DNA of 64,000 nt from Caballeronia insecticola (GTDB lineage: Bacteria > Pseudomonadota > Gammaproteobacteria > Burkholderiales > Burkholderiaceae): contig NC_021289.1 in assembly GCF_000402035.1 (NCBI RefSeq), positions 930,001-994,000 of the forward strand. The letters are read 5' to 3'. The translations under genes and the position numbers were made by a program. The notes below the pieces were generated by a model. It had not been told where the DNA came from and made no database searches. It saw nothing but the letters and a program-made list of their open reading frames with translations. Of the stretch, positions 20,215 through 28,640 are shown piece after piece; position 1 is the stretch's first letter, and each line of letters begins with the position of its first letter.

Positions 20215-21378
20215 ATGGACTCGCCAATTCGTTCTTCAAACGGCAAGCGCATGCCCAGGCTTGCAATCGCGATCGGCTGTGTGGCCGCTGCATTGCTCAC
20301 CATAGGCATCGTGCCGCGCCTGCATGCGCGCGCTGCGCAGACGCATCAGGTCGATGAGCAGCGCGAGCCGGTCGTCGCGACGATCGCGCCCACGCATGCG
20401 CCCGCCACGCAGGAATTGCTTTTGCCTGCATCGGTGATGCCGTGGGCCGATGCATCGATCTACGCGCGCACGAGCGGTTATGTGCAGCAGTGGTACGCCG
20501 ATATCGGCGCGCATGTGCATGCGGGGCAAGTGCTCGCCCGCATCGAAACGCCCGAACTCGACGCGCATCTGCAACAGGCTCGCGCCGATGCCGCGATGGC
20601 GCAAGCGGATTATCGCTTTGCGAGCAGCACGGCCGCGCGCTGGCAAACCATGTTGCAAACGCAGTCCGTCTCGCCGCAAGACGCCGACGCCAAGACCAGC
20701 GACAGCGACGCGAAACACGCGGCCTTGCAGGCGAAACAAGCGGACGTCACGCAACTCGAAGAGATGGCGTCGTACCAGAAGGTCACCGCGCCCTTCGATG
20801 GCGTGATTACCGTGCGCAACGTGGACGTAGGGTCGCTTGTCACCGCGGGCGGCGCGCCGGGACTCGCGGGCATGCCGGGCGAGCTGATGCATATCGAGCA
20901 GACGGATCGGCTGCGTGTCTTCGTCGATGTGCCGCAGGACGCGGCCGCGAGCGTGAAGCCCGGCATGCCCGTATGGCTCACGACGCAGCAATATCCCGGC
21001 CGGCGCTTTACCGCGACGGTCGCGCGCAGCGCGGACGCGATCGATCCGGTGAGCCGGACCTTGCGCGTCGAAGCGGACATCGACAATCACGATGGCGCGC
21101 TGATGCCGGGCGCGTATGCCGAGTTGCATCTATCGCTCGCGAGCGCCGCGCCCGAGCTTCAGTTGCCGGCCAGCGCGCTGCTGTTCCGGCCCGATGGCGT
21201 GACCGTCGCCGTGCTCGGCAGCGATGGTCGGGCCAAGCTCAAGAAGGTCACCATCGGCCGCGACTTCGGCATCTATGTCGAAATATCGACGGGACTCAAC
21301 GCGAACGATCGCGTGATCGACAACCCGAGCGATTCGATCCGCGACGGCGAAGCGCTCCGCACCGCTAGCCCAGCGTAA
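20215..21378 (+). CDS. RND efflux periplasmic adaptor subunit
   Basis: A 387-residue membrane fusion protein of the AcrA/MexA superfamily. An N-terminal hydrophobic segment (about 16-36) anchors or exports it. The barrel-sandwich halves are WADASIYARTSGYVQQWYADIGAHVHAGQVLARIETPEL and YQKVTAPFDGVITVRNVDVGSLV, with a short helical hairpin between. The beta-barrel and membrane-proximal domains follow. AAGGAATATCGA precedes the ATG at 20215. It sits between the pump and channel genes and should be co-transcribed with both. Confidence 0.94.
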   Translation: MDSPIRSSNGKRMPRLAIAIGCVAAALLTIGIVPRLHARAAQTHQVDEQREPVVATIAPTHAPATQELLLPASVMPWADASIYARTSGYVQQWYADIGAHVHAGQVLARIETPELDAHLQQARADAAMAQADYRFASSTAARWQTMLQTQSVSPQDADAKTSDSDAKHAALQAKQADVTQLEEMASYQKVTAPFDGVITVRNVDVGSLVTAGGAPGLAGMPGELMHIEQTDRLRVFVDVPQDAAASVKPGMPVWLTTQQYPGRRFTATVARSADAIDPVSRTLRVEADIDNHDGALMPGAYAELHLSLASAAPELQLPASALLFRPDGVTVAVLGSDGRAKLKKVTIGRDFGIYVEISTGLNANDRVIDNPSDSIRDGEALRTASPA

Positions 21379-21391
21379 ATGGACTTTTATC

Positions 21392-22852
21392 ATGCCCCAC
21401 ACTTCGGCTGCGCCCGTTCGCGCGATGCTTGCCGCATGTCTCGCCGGCGCCCTCGCCGCGTGCACGACCCTGCCGCGCTACAGCGCGCCCGCCATCGACG
21501 TTCCCGCGCAGTATGCGGCCGCGCAGCCTTCCGCGGGCTGGACCGTCGCCGCACCCGCGGATGACGCGCCGCGCGGCGCATGGTGGACCGTATTCGGCGA
21601 CCACGATCTCGATCAGTTGGAAGCACGCGTCGACGTATCGAATCACTCGTTGAAGAAGGCCGTCGCGCAATTGCAGGCGGCGCGCGCACTGGTCGATTAT
21701 CAGCGCGCGGGTTATGCGCCCACCGTGAGCGCGGGCGTCGCGCAGCAGCGCTTTCGCACGTCGCAGAACCTTCAGCATCGCTCGCTTGCGGGCAAGACGG
21801 TGCCCGATTATTCGACGGGCCTCGCCGCAAGCTGGGAGCCGGATTTGTTCGGCCGCGTGAAAGACGCCACTTTGCAGGCACACGACAACGCGCAGGCAAG
21901 CCAGGCCGATCTCGAAGCGGTGCGCTTGTCGGTGACGAGCGAACTAGCCGCCGATTACTTCGATCTGCGCTCGCTCGATCGGCAAAAGAAGCTGCTCGAC
22001 GACACCGTGACCGCATACGCATCCGCGCTGCACATCCTTCAGCAACGGCTCGCCGATGGCGCCATCGATGCATCCGCCGTCGCGCAAGCGCAAACGCAAC
22101 TGGAAAGCGCGCGCACACAGGATCGCGACATCGACGTGAAACGCACGCAACTTCAGGACGCGATTGCAACACTGTGCGGCGTGCCCGCTTCCACGTTCAC
22201 GCTCGCGCCCAACACCGCGCTATCGACGTTGCCGCAGATTCCTGCGGGCGTGCCGTCCGAACTGCTCGAACGCCGACCCGATATCGCTGCGGCCGAACGG
22301 CGTGTCGCGGCTGCCAATGCGCGCGTCGGCGTGGCGCATGCGGCGTTTTATCCGGATCTCACGTTATCGGCGTCGGCGGGTTTGGAGAGCACGTTCTTCG
22401 CGCCCTGGCTCACGGCGTCGAGTCTGTTCTGGTCGCTCGGCGCGCAACTGACAGGCACGCTCTTCGATGGCGGACGCCGCGACGCCGCGCTCGCGCATGC
22501 GCAGGCGCAGTACGAAGGCGCGGTCGCCGATTATCGGCAAACGGTGCTCAGTTCGTTTCAGGAAGTCGAAGACGACATGAGCGCGATCGATACGCTCGCA
22601 CAGGAAGCGCAGAGCCAGCAGCGCGCGACGGCCGCCGCCGAACTATCGCTCACGCTCGCGAAGAATCGCTATCAGGCGGGCGCTGCGGACTATCTGGAGG
22701 TTGCCAGTGCGCAGACCATCGCGCTCGAAAACGAACGCCAGAGCGAAACGATCGACGCGCGCCGCTTCGATGCAAGCGTCCATCTGCTCAAGGCGCTCGG
22801 CGGCGGATGGAACCGCGCGGCGCTCGGTGGCGCGGACATCGCCGGGCGATAA
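21392..22852 (+). CDS. outer-membrane efflux channel lipoprotein (OprM/NodT family)
   Basis: A 486-residue outer-membrane factor. The lipobox LAAC ends at Cys24, so a lipoprotein is expected. Family blocks include AWWTVFGDHDLDQLEARVDVSNHSLKKAVAQLQAA and LLERRPDIAAAERRVAAANARVGVAHAAFYPDLTL. The C-terminal block is YRQTVLSSFQEVEDDMSAI...NRYQAGAADYLEVASAQ. It begins 13 bases after the adaptor gene and completes the second tripartite pump. It is only distantly similar to the channel at 13807-15345, so each pump seems to have its own. Confidence 0.94.
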   Translation: MPHTSAAPVRAMLAACLAGALAACTTLPRYSAPAIDVPAQYAAAQPSAGWTVAAPADDAPRGAWWTVFGDHDLDQLEARVDVSNHSLKKAVAQLQAARALVDYQRAGYAPTVSAGVAQQRFRTSQNLQHRSLAGKTVPDYSTGLAASWEPDLFGRVKDATLQAHDNAQASQADLEAVRLSVTSELAADYFDLRSLDRQKKLLDDTVTAYASALHILQQRLADGAIDASAVAQAQTQLESARTQDRDIDVKRTQLQDAIATLCGVPASTFTLAPNTALSTLPQIPAGVPSELLERRPDIAAAERRVAAANARVGVAHAAFYPDLTLSASAGLESTFFAPWLTASSLFWSLGAQLTGTLFDGGRRDAALAHAQAQYEGAVADYRQTVLSSFQEVEDDMSAIDTLAQEAQSQQRATAAAELSLTLAKNRYQAGAADYLEVASAQTIALENERQSETIDARRFDASVHLLKALGGGWNRAALGGADIAGR

Positions 22853-23176
22853 CACCTTGGTATGAGCGCGTCACACGGCGGCATGACATGACTCATGCGC
22901 GAGTCGCATACGCCGCATATAGACGGCTGCTTTATCGGCGAATCCTGCACGCGAACGTTTAGGCGCTGCAACCTTGGTTGAAGCAGGAACGCTCCTTCGT
23001 AGGTGTAGTCGCCGGGCGAGCGAGCCGATACATTGTCATCACGGTCGCGATACGCAAATAAGCAGATACACAGAAACCAGCAAGCGTCGCTCGATGCGGC
23101 GGCTCACGGCCCGGTACAGGAGTGAAAACATTTTTGTTTGCTTCGTATAGCTAATCATCTTCTCAAGGAGTTCACC
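22853..23176. other. spacer after the RND operon
   Basis: No gene or clear terminator hairpin was found between the channel gene and the DUF4148 gene. The last 60 bases are AT-rich and probably hold the promoter of the small secreted protein. Confidence 0.4.
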
Positions 23177-23521
23177 ATGAAAAAGTATCTCGTTTGCCTG
23201 ACCCTCGCCGCCACCACGCTTGCCGCTCCGGCGTTCGCGTTTGCGCAGTCGAACGGTCCCGTCACGCGTGCCGAAGTGCGTGCCGATCTCGTCGCAGTCG
23301 AAAAGGCCGGCTATAACCCGGCAATCGCAAGCGATGCGTACTACCCGTCGGACATCCAGGCCGCCGAAGCGAAGGTCGCCGCGCAGCAAGGCGCCAGCGC
23401 CGCACAAGCATATGGCGGTGCACAGACCGGCACGAGCGCTTCGGGCGTCGGGAAGCATGTCGCCGCGAAGAACAACTGCGTCGGACCGGTCGACTTCTGC
23501 CAGCCGTATTTCGGCAGCTGA
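23177..23521 (+). CDS. DUF4148 family small secreted protein (copy 1)
   Basis: A 114-residue protein with a Sec signal peptide (MKKYLVCLTLAATTLAAPAFA, cleavage near residues 21-23). It carries the DUF4148 core VTRAEVRADLVAVEKAGYNP followed by YPSDIQAAEAKVAAQ. AAGGAG lies 9 bases before the ATG. A related protein is encoded at 33168-33476; both keep QSN-PVTRAEVRA. The C-terminus has two cysteines (NNCVGPVDFCQPYF), which the other copy lacks, and these could form a disulfide. The family is abundant in Burkholderia and unassigned in function; a periplasmic location is inferred. Confidence 0.9.
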   Translation: MKKYLVCLTLAATTLAAPAFAFAQSNGPVTRAEVRADLVAVEKAGYNPAIASDAYYPSDIQAAEAKVAAQQGASAAQAYGGAQTGTSASGVGKHVAAKNNCVGPVDFCQPYFGS

Positions 23522-23570
23522 TCCACGTGTCCGGATTGCTGATCTCTCAATGCCTCAAGCGGAGTTTTTC

Positions 23571-24359
23571 ATGAAGCGTATCTTGCAAGCAGCCTCGGTT
23601 CTGGCGTTGTCCGCCGGTGTTTTCGCATCGACGAACGCGCTGGCTCAGGATGCCGCGCACGCACCGGTCAAGAACATCGTCCTCGTGCATGGCGCGTGGG
23701 TCGATGGCTCGGGATGGAAGCCGGTCTACGACATCCTCACCAAGGACGGCTACCACGTCACGCTGGTTCAGGAGCCCCTGACCTCGTTCGACGCCGATGT
23801 CACCGCAACCAAGCGCGTCCTCGATCTGCAGGACGGCCCGACGATTCTGGTCGGCCATAGCTACGGCGGCTCGGTCATCACCGAGGCGGGCGTCGATCCG
23901 CATGTCGCGGGACTCGTCTATGTCGCGGCGCACGCGCCGAACGTGGGCGAAGACGAAGGCGCGCTCGGCAAGAAGACGCCCAGCTTCCTTGCGAAGCAGA
24001 CGGGCGCGGTGGAAAAAACCGCGGACGGCTACACGTATCTGAACCCGGCGGTGTTCCCGAAGGACTTCGCAGCGGATCTGCCGCTCAAGCAGGCGCAGTT
24101 CGAATCGCATTCGCAGATCCTCACGGCGGCGCAAGTCTTCACGACGCCGCTGACCGCAGCGGCATGGACGACGAAGCCGAGCTGGGGCATCGTCGCGGGC
24201 GACGACAAGATCATCAATCCGGATCTGGAACGCTGGTACTACGAACGCGCGCACAGCCACATGACGGTGATTCCCGGCGCGAGCCATTCCGTCTACGAAT
24301 CGCGGCCCAAGCAAGTGGCGGCGGTCATCGAAGATGCGGCGAAGCACGCTGTGCAGTAA
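23571..24359 (+). CDS. secreted serine alpha/beta hydrolase
   Basis: A 262-residue exported esterase-like enzyme. A signal peptide covers about residues 1-26 (to NALAQ). The fold shows VHGAWVDGSGW (39-49) as the oxyanion-hole region and the nucleophile elbow VGHSYGGS with Ser97. It ends with GASHSVYESRPKQVA containing the catalytic His. This is the pattern of the HGAW-type branch of alpha/beta hydrolases, which includes salicylate-esterase/hydroxynitrile-lyase-like proteins. The ATG at 23571 follows GGAG. It lies 49 bases after the DUF4148 gene, so joint transcription is possible. A strong hairpin follows the stop. Confidence 0.9.
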   Translation: MKRILQAASVLALSAGVFASTNALAQDAAHAPVKNIVLVHGAWVDGSGWKPVYDILTKDGYHVTLVQEPLTSFDADVTATKRVLDLQDGPTILVGHSYGGSVITEAGVDPHVAGLVYVAAHAPNVGEDEGALGKKTPSFLAKQTGAVEKTADGYTYLNPAVFPKDFAADLPLKQAQFESHSQILTAAQVFTTPLTAAAWTTKPSWGIVAGDDKIINPDLERWYYERAHSHMTVIPGASHSVYESRPKQVAAVIEDAAKHAVQ

Positions 24360-24376
24360 GCGACAATTGAAAGCTG

Positions 24377-24420
24377 GCGCGCGGCGCTCGTGGATGTATC
24401 ACGGGCGCCGCGCGCTTTCG
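24377..24420 (+). terminator. GC-rich hairpin after the secreted hydrolase gene
   Basis: An 11-bp perfect GC stem (24377-24387 with 24405-24415) is extended inward by CGTG/CACG across one mismatch. It is followed by a short pyrimidine run, TTTCG. The T-run is weak, so efficiency is uncertain. Confidence 0.6.
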
Positions 24421-24551
24421 TCTGCATTTTTGCTTGGAACACGGCGTTTCGTTCTTGCCGCTTCACCCGTCGATGCCGTATAAATTGTCTGGCCGCGCCT
24501 GGAGCATACGCCGCGTCCCCATCAGGCATGAATGATCAGACAGAGGAAGCG

Positions 24552-25946
24552 ATGGTTCGTCTCGTGATGATTCTTCTCGGCGTCGATTACCTGCGCACGC
24601 GCTGGCGCACGCTGCTGACGCTCGGCCTCTTCAGCATCCTGCTCGGCGGGGTCATCTTCACGGACGCGCTCGACGGCTCCCTGTACTTCCCCATCATGCC
24701 CTTCGCGCTGCTGATGCTGCTCGAAGGACTCGCCACGCTCGCGGTGGCGTGGACCGGCATGGGCGGACAGCGCACGCTGCGCTACGTAAAAGGCACGACG
24801 TTCTGCCTTTCGGCGCTGCTCGTGCTGATTGGCGGCGAGCACGGCAACTTCGTGCTGTCGCTCATCTTCGGCACGCTCTTTCTCGTCGATGGCGCGTTGC
24901 AGATCATCTCGGCGCGCGTGGTCCGCTTCCGCAGATGGCGGCTCGCGACGGCGGGCGGCGTGCTCGAAATCGCCATCGCGATCTTCTTTTATCAGCCGTA
25001 TCCAGACCATTACGCGGGCACCGTGGCGTACTGCGTCGCGTTCGGGCTTTTCTTCGGCGGCTGGAACATGATTCTGCTTGCGGCGCGCGTGCGTCGCATG
25101 GCGGCGAATCCCGCTGTCGAAGAGGACGCGGCCTCCGCCGCGCTGAACGCAAGTGCGGCTTCTGCTTCCGTTGCAGGCACCGTGTACGACGGCCCGCCGG
25201 GCCCCGACGAAGCGGCACTGACCGTGCATGTCTGGACGCCCGTCGGCACCGCGAAGACGCAGGCGAAGCGGCAATTGATCGTCGACCGCTATATTGCCGC
25301 CATCGACAGGAACGGGACCATTTCGACGGGTCACGCCGCGCTGGAGTCGCCCGAAGGCGTGTATATCAGCCTGTATCCGGCGGTCGAGATCGACCGTTCG
25401 CCGAACGAGTTCTCACGCACGCTGCGCGCGACGCGCGAGAACGATGTCCCCGGCCTCTTCCAGCCCGACTACGCGACGGAATCGAAGGCATGGTGCCCGT
25501 CGACGCAGCAGGTGCGCATCCGCAATTACGATCCGGGACGGCTTGCGCGCTTCTGGAACGAGTATCGCCGCGACGAGACCTATAACCTCACCTATCGCAA
25601 CTGTTCGAGCACCGTGGCGCGCGCGCTGGAAGCCGCGATAGAAGGCGCGTCCGCGCGCGTGTGGGGCACGGGCGGCGGATGGCGGCCGCTGGTGCGCATC
25701 ATGACGACGCCCGAACTGTGGGTCGCCGCGCAGGTGCGCAAACGCGCCGCCACGATGGCGTGGACGCCGGGTCTCACGCTCGACTATGCGCGCGCGCTCA
25801 GCATGCTCGCGGACCCGCGTCCGTCGGGCTGGGTGAAGATGGCGCGCATTGCGCTGGCGACGATGTATCGCTCGCGGCAACGCTGGCGCGCCGAGGAACA
25901 TGCCGCCGCACAGGCGCGCGAAACGGCTTCAGCCACGATGGACTGA
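24552..25946 (+). CDS. HdeD-like (DUF308) membrane protein fused to a papain-like C-terminal domain
   Basis: A 464-residue protein in two parts. Residues about 1-180 contain six hydrophobic segments with the alternating short-loop layout of HdeD/DUF308 proteins (LLTLGLFSILLGGVIF, FALLMLLEGLATLAVAW, LVDGALQIISARVVRFRRWR). An Ala/Ser linker (about 185-215) follows. The soluble C-terminal half has His261 in STGHAALES and Cys351 in YNLTYRNCSSTVARALE. This His-before-Cys order fits circularly permuted NlpC/P60-like hydrolases such as the YiiX group. The start at 24552 has GAGGAAGCG directly upstream; ATG 24528 is an alternative. Both the catalytic assignment and the role of the membrane half are inference. 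Confidence 0.75.
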   Translation: MVRLVMILLGVDYLRTRWRTLLTLGLFSILLGGVIFTDALDGSLYFPIMPFALLMLLEGLATLAVAWTGMGGQRTLRYVKGTTFCLSALLVLIGGEHGNFVLSLIFGTLFLVDGALQIISARVVRFRRWRLATAGGVLEIAIAIFFYQPYPDHYAGTVAYCVAFGLFFGGWNMILLAARVRRMAANPAVEEDAASAALNASAASASVAGTVYDGPPGPDEAALTVHVWTPVGTAKTQAKRQLIVDRYIAAIDRNGTISTGHAALESPEGVYISLYPAVEIDRSPNEFSRTLRATRENDVPGLFQPDYATESKAWCPSTQQVRIRNYDPGRLARFWNEYRRDETYNLTYRNCSSTVARALEAAIEGASARVWGTGGGWRPLVRIMTTPELWVAAQVRKRAATMAWTPGLTLDYARALSMLADPRPSGWVKMARIALATMYRSRQRWRAEEHAAAQARETASATMD

Positions 25947-25957
25947 GCCGCGCGCTT

Positions 25958-27112
25958 TCACTGCTCGCGCACTTTCTCGACGGCCTTGCGCGAGCGTCCC
26001 GTACGCGAAGACGACTTGCGCGCAGGCTTCGCAGGCCGCGCCTCCGCGACTACGGCTTCCGCGGGCGCGGGCGCTTCGACTTCCTGCGGAACATCGACAG
26101 GCGCCGGTTTTTTCGCTGCGGTCTTGCGCGCACGACGCGGCGCGGGCGTCTTTTTCTTCTTCGGCTCGACCGGCAGCGCTTCGGGCGCCTCACGTTCCGC
26201 GACGGCGCGTGACTCCTGCGCGGACTTGTGATGAACGTTCCCGCTGACTTCGGTTTCTCGCGGTGCGCTCGCCGTCTCGGCTTGCCTGATATCGGCCGCG
26301 CTCGCCTGCACTGAGCGATAGACGAACGAGCCGGATTTATCGTCGCGTCCGACTTCGAGCAGACCGCGCGATTGCGCTTCATCGAGCAGATTGCCGAACG
26401 CCCTGAAGCCGTATTGCGCTTCGCTGAAGCCCGGCTTGCGGCGCTTGATCGCGCTCTTGAGCACCGATGCCCAGATCTTGCCGCTCTCGCCGCGCTCCGA
26501 CGCCAGCGCCTCGAACGTTTCGACCGCGAACGCAATGGCCTGCGACTTGCGCGATTCCATTTCCTGCTTCGGCTGACGCTCTTCGTCGGAGGCGCGTCGT
26601 GCTTCGCGCGTTTCGCGGGCGATGGCGCGTTGCTGCTCGCGCACGAGATCGTCGTAGAAGATGAATTCGTCGCAATTGGCGACGAGCAGATCCGATGTCG
26701 ATTGCTTCACGCCGATACCGATCACCTTCTTCGCGTTCTCGCGCAGCTTCGAGACCAGCGGCGAGAAATCCGAGTCTCCGCTGATGATGACGAAGGTATC
26801 GACATGCGATTTCGTGTAGCAGAGATCGAGCGCATCGACGACGAGCCGGATATCGGCCGAGTTCTTGCCCGACTGCCGCACATGCGGTATTTCGATGAGT
26901 TCGAAACTGGCCTCGTGCATCGAGGCCTTGAAGCCCTTGTAACGATCCCAGTCGCAATACGCTTTCTTGACGACGATGCTTCCCTTCAGCAACAGGCGTT
27001 CAAGCACGGGTCTGATATCGAATTTTTCGTACTTCGCATCGCGAACGCCCAACGCGACGTTCTCGAAATCACAGAACAACGCCATGCTGACGCTTTCCTG
27101 AAGTCCAGCCAT
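25958..27112 (-). CDS. NYN (PIN-like) ribonuclease-domain protein with OST-HTH and basic tail
   Basis: A 384-residue protein. The NYN domain (about 8-160) keeps the acidic residues of PIN-like nucleases: Asp15 in FCDFEN, Asp87 in NSADIRLVVDA, and Asp113/Asp115 in ISGDSDFSPLV. Residues about 190-265 form an OST-HTH/LOTUS-like domain (GKIWASVLKSAIKRRKPGFSEAQYGFRAFGNLLDEAQSRGLL). The last 75 residues are rich in Lys, Ala and Pro, like a histone H1 tail, and could bind nucleic acid. The start at 27112 follows GGAGAACTGT; a GTG at 27151 would add 13 residues. It would act on RNA, but the target is unknown. Confidence 0.88.
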   Translation of the reverse strand: MAGLQESVSMALFCDFENVALGVRDAKYEKFDIRPVLERLLLKGSIVVKKAYCDWDRYKGFKASMHEASFELIEIPHVRQSGKNSADIRLVVDALDLCYTKSHVDTFVIISGDSDFSPLVSKLRENAKKVIGIGVKQSTSDLLVANCDEFIFYDDLVREQQRAIARETREARRASDEERQPKQEMESRKSQAIAFAVETFEALASERGESGKIWASVLKSAIKRRKPGFSEAQYGFRAFGNLLDEAQSRGLLEVGRDDKSGSFVYRSVQASAADIRQAETASAPRETEVSGNVHHKSAQESRAVAEREAPEALPVEPKKKKTPAPRRARKTAAKKPAPVDVPQEVEAPAPAEAVVAEARPAKPARKSSSRTGRSRKAVEKVREQ

Positions 27113-27187
27113 ACAGTTCTCCGGCTCATGTGGCACAGGTTGAATACGCACATGATAGCGTGCCGGACCGTACGGCTCCGTCCGGCG

Positions 27188-27577
27188 TCAAATCCAGATA
27201 TCGTTGGGCGCGGTGCGCTCGCTGTGCGTGGCGCCCGTATTCACCACGCCGCGCGGCTCGATCAGCAATATCTTCACTTCGCCCGCGGCATAGGGTTTGT
27301 GCTCCACGCCTTTAGGCACGACGCCGATTTCGCCCGCGCGCAGATGCATCGCGCCGTCGCGAAAGTCGATTCGCAGTTCGCCTTCGAGCACGATGAAGGT
27401 TTCATCCGTGTCCGCGTGACTGTGCCAGATGAAATCGCCTTCGACGCGCGCGACCTTGAACTGGTAATCGTTCATTTCGGCAATCACGCGCTGTTGCCAG
27501 AAGCCTTCGATTCGACTCGCTTTGTCGAGAGGATCGATTGCGATGCGCTGACCGCGCGAAGAGGGAATGGACGACAT
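27188..27577 (-). CDS. cupin domain-containing protein
   Basis: A 129-residue single-domain cupin. The first motif, FIWHSHADTDETFIVLEGELRIDF, contributes His, His and Glu metal ligands. The second motif is seen around GEIGVVPKGVEHKPYA with a further His. GGAG lies 6 bases upstream of the ATG at 27577; the in-frame extension to 27631 is not supported. It is downstream of the AraC gene (27661-28497) on the same strand, 83 bases apart. Small cupins of this type are metal-dependent dioxygenases, isomerases or binding proteins; which one cannot be decided here. Confidence 0.88.
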   Translation of the reverse strand: MSSIPSSRGQRIAIDPLDKASRIEGFWQQRVIAEMNDYQFKVARVEGDFIWHSHADTDETFIVLEGELRIDFRDGAMHLRAGEIGVVPKGVEHKPYAAGEVKILLIEPRGVVNTGATHSERTAPNDIWI

Positions 27578-27660
27578 GATGTGCTCCGTATCAATGACGA
27601 TGAACGAAGCCCAGCGTAACGTCCGCATCATGCGCGCGTCTTGAACGATCGTGCAACCGT

Positions 27661-28497
27661 TCAGCGCAATGCGATGCCGCCCGCCAGCGCACGCCAGCGC
27701 GCGGGCGGCATGCCGTAGGCCTGCGTGAACTGCCGCGTCATATGACTTTGATCCGCGAAGCCCGCATACGCGGCGACATCGGCGAGCGGCGTGCCGGCAA
27801 GCATGAGACGCCGCGCGAGATCGAGACGGCGCATTGTCAGATATCGATACGGGCTCGTGCCGTAGAACTTGCGGAAATCGCGCGATAACGCGAAACGATC
27901 GCGCCCCGTCACGCGTTCCAGTTCGTCAAGCGTAATGACGCGCTCGCAATTCGCATGCAGAAAATCGTGCGCGCGCACGGCACTCGCGTAATCGCCGCTA
28001 CCAGCAACGCTTCCGGCTCCCGACGCCTGAGCGAGCGCCAGCGCCAGTTCCGTCAGCGCATCGTGTTGTTCGAGCGGTTCGAGCGGCGGCAGCGCGCCTT
28101 CGGTCCGTTGCAGCAGGGCTTCGGTTGCGCGCGACACGCGTGAATCGGTGGTGACGCCGCCTTCGATGAACGGCAGCGCCCGGCCGCCGAGAATCGCCTG
28201 AATCAGCGCCGGATCGACGTATAGCATGCGATAGCGAAAGCCTTCGCCGGTGCCCGCCTGACCGTCGTGTGGCTCGTCGGGATGCAGGACCATCGTGTGT
28301 CCCGCCACGCTGTGACGCAGCCCGCGCCGGTAGTTGAAGCTCTGCACGCCCGCGAGCGTGCGGCCGATCGCATAGGTGTCGTGGCGATGCATGCCGTAAG
28401 CCTTGCCGCCGAACCACGCCTCGATCCGTTCGATACCTTCTGTCGGTTCCGCGCGCCGCACCCAGTCCGATGCCGCTGCCTTGTTGCGATCGTTCAT
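27661..28497 (-). CDS. AraC family transcriptional regulator with cupin-like sensor domain
   Basis: A 278-residue regulator. The N-terminal AraC-binding (cupin) domain contains GMHRHDTYAIGRTLAGVQSFNYRRG and VLHPDEPHDGQAGT. The C-terminal part has two helix-turn-helix motifs, ITLDELERVTGRDRFALSRDFRKFYGTSPYRYLTMRRLDLARRLM and PLADVAAYAGFADQSHMTRQFTQAYGMPPARW. It is divergent from the beta-propeller gene (143 bases between starts) and upstream of the cupin gene. Either could be its target. The effector is unknown. Confidence 0.92.
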   Translation of the reverse strand: MNDRNKAAASDWVRRAEPTEGIERIEAWFGGKAYGMHRHDTYAIGRTLAGVQSFNYRRGLRHSVAGHTMVLHPDEPHDGQAGTGEGFRYRMLYVDPALIQAILGGRALPFIEGGVTTDSRVSRATEALLQRTEGALPPLEPLEQHDALTELALALAQASGAGSVAGSGDYASAVRAHDFLHANCERVITLDELERVTGRDRFALSRDFRKFYGTSPYRYLTMRRLDLARRLMLAGTPLADVAAYAGFADQSHMTRQFTQAYGMPPARWRALAGGIALR

Positions 28498-28640
28498 GTC
28501 GAGTCAATCCAGTGCCGATGTCATCGCCCGGTTTCATACTAGCCGATGCGCACCGTCGTCGTGCATGGAAGTTCTGTCTCAAGCAACGCTTGATCGGGCC
28601 GTTAAGCACAATAGCGGCCCCTGAAGCAAGGAACCGGGCG

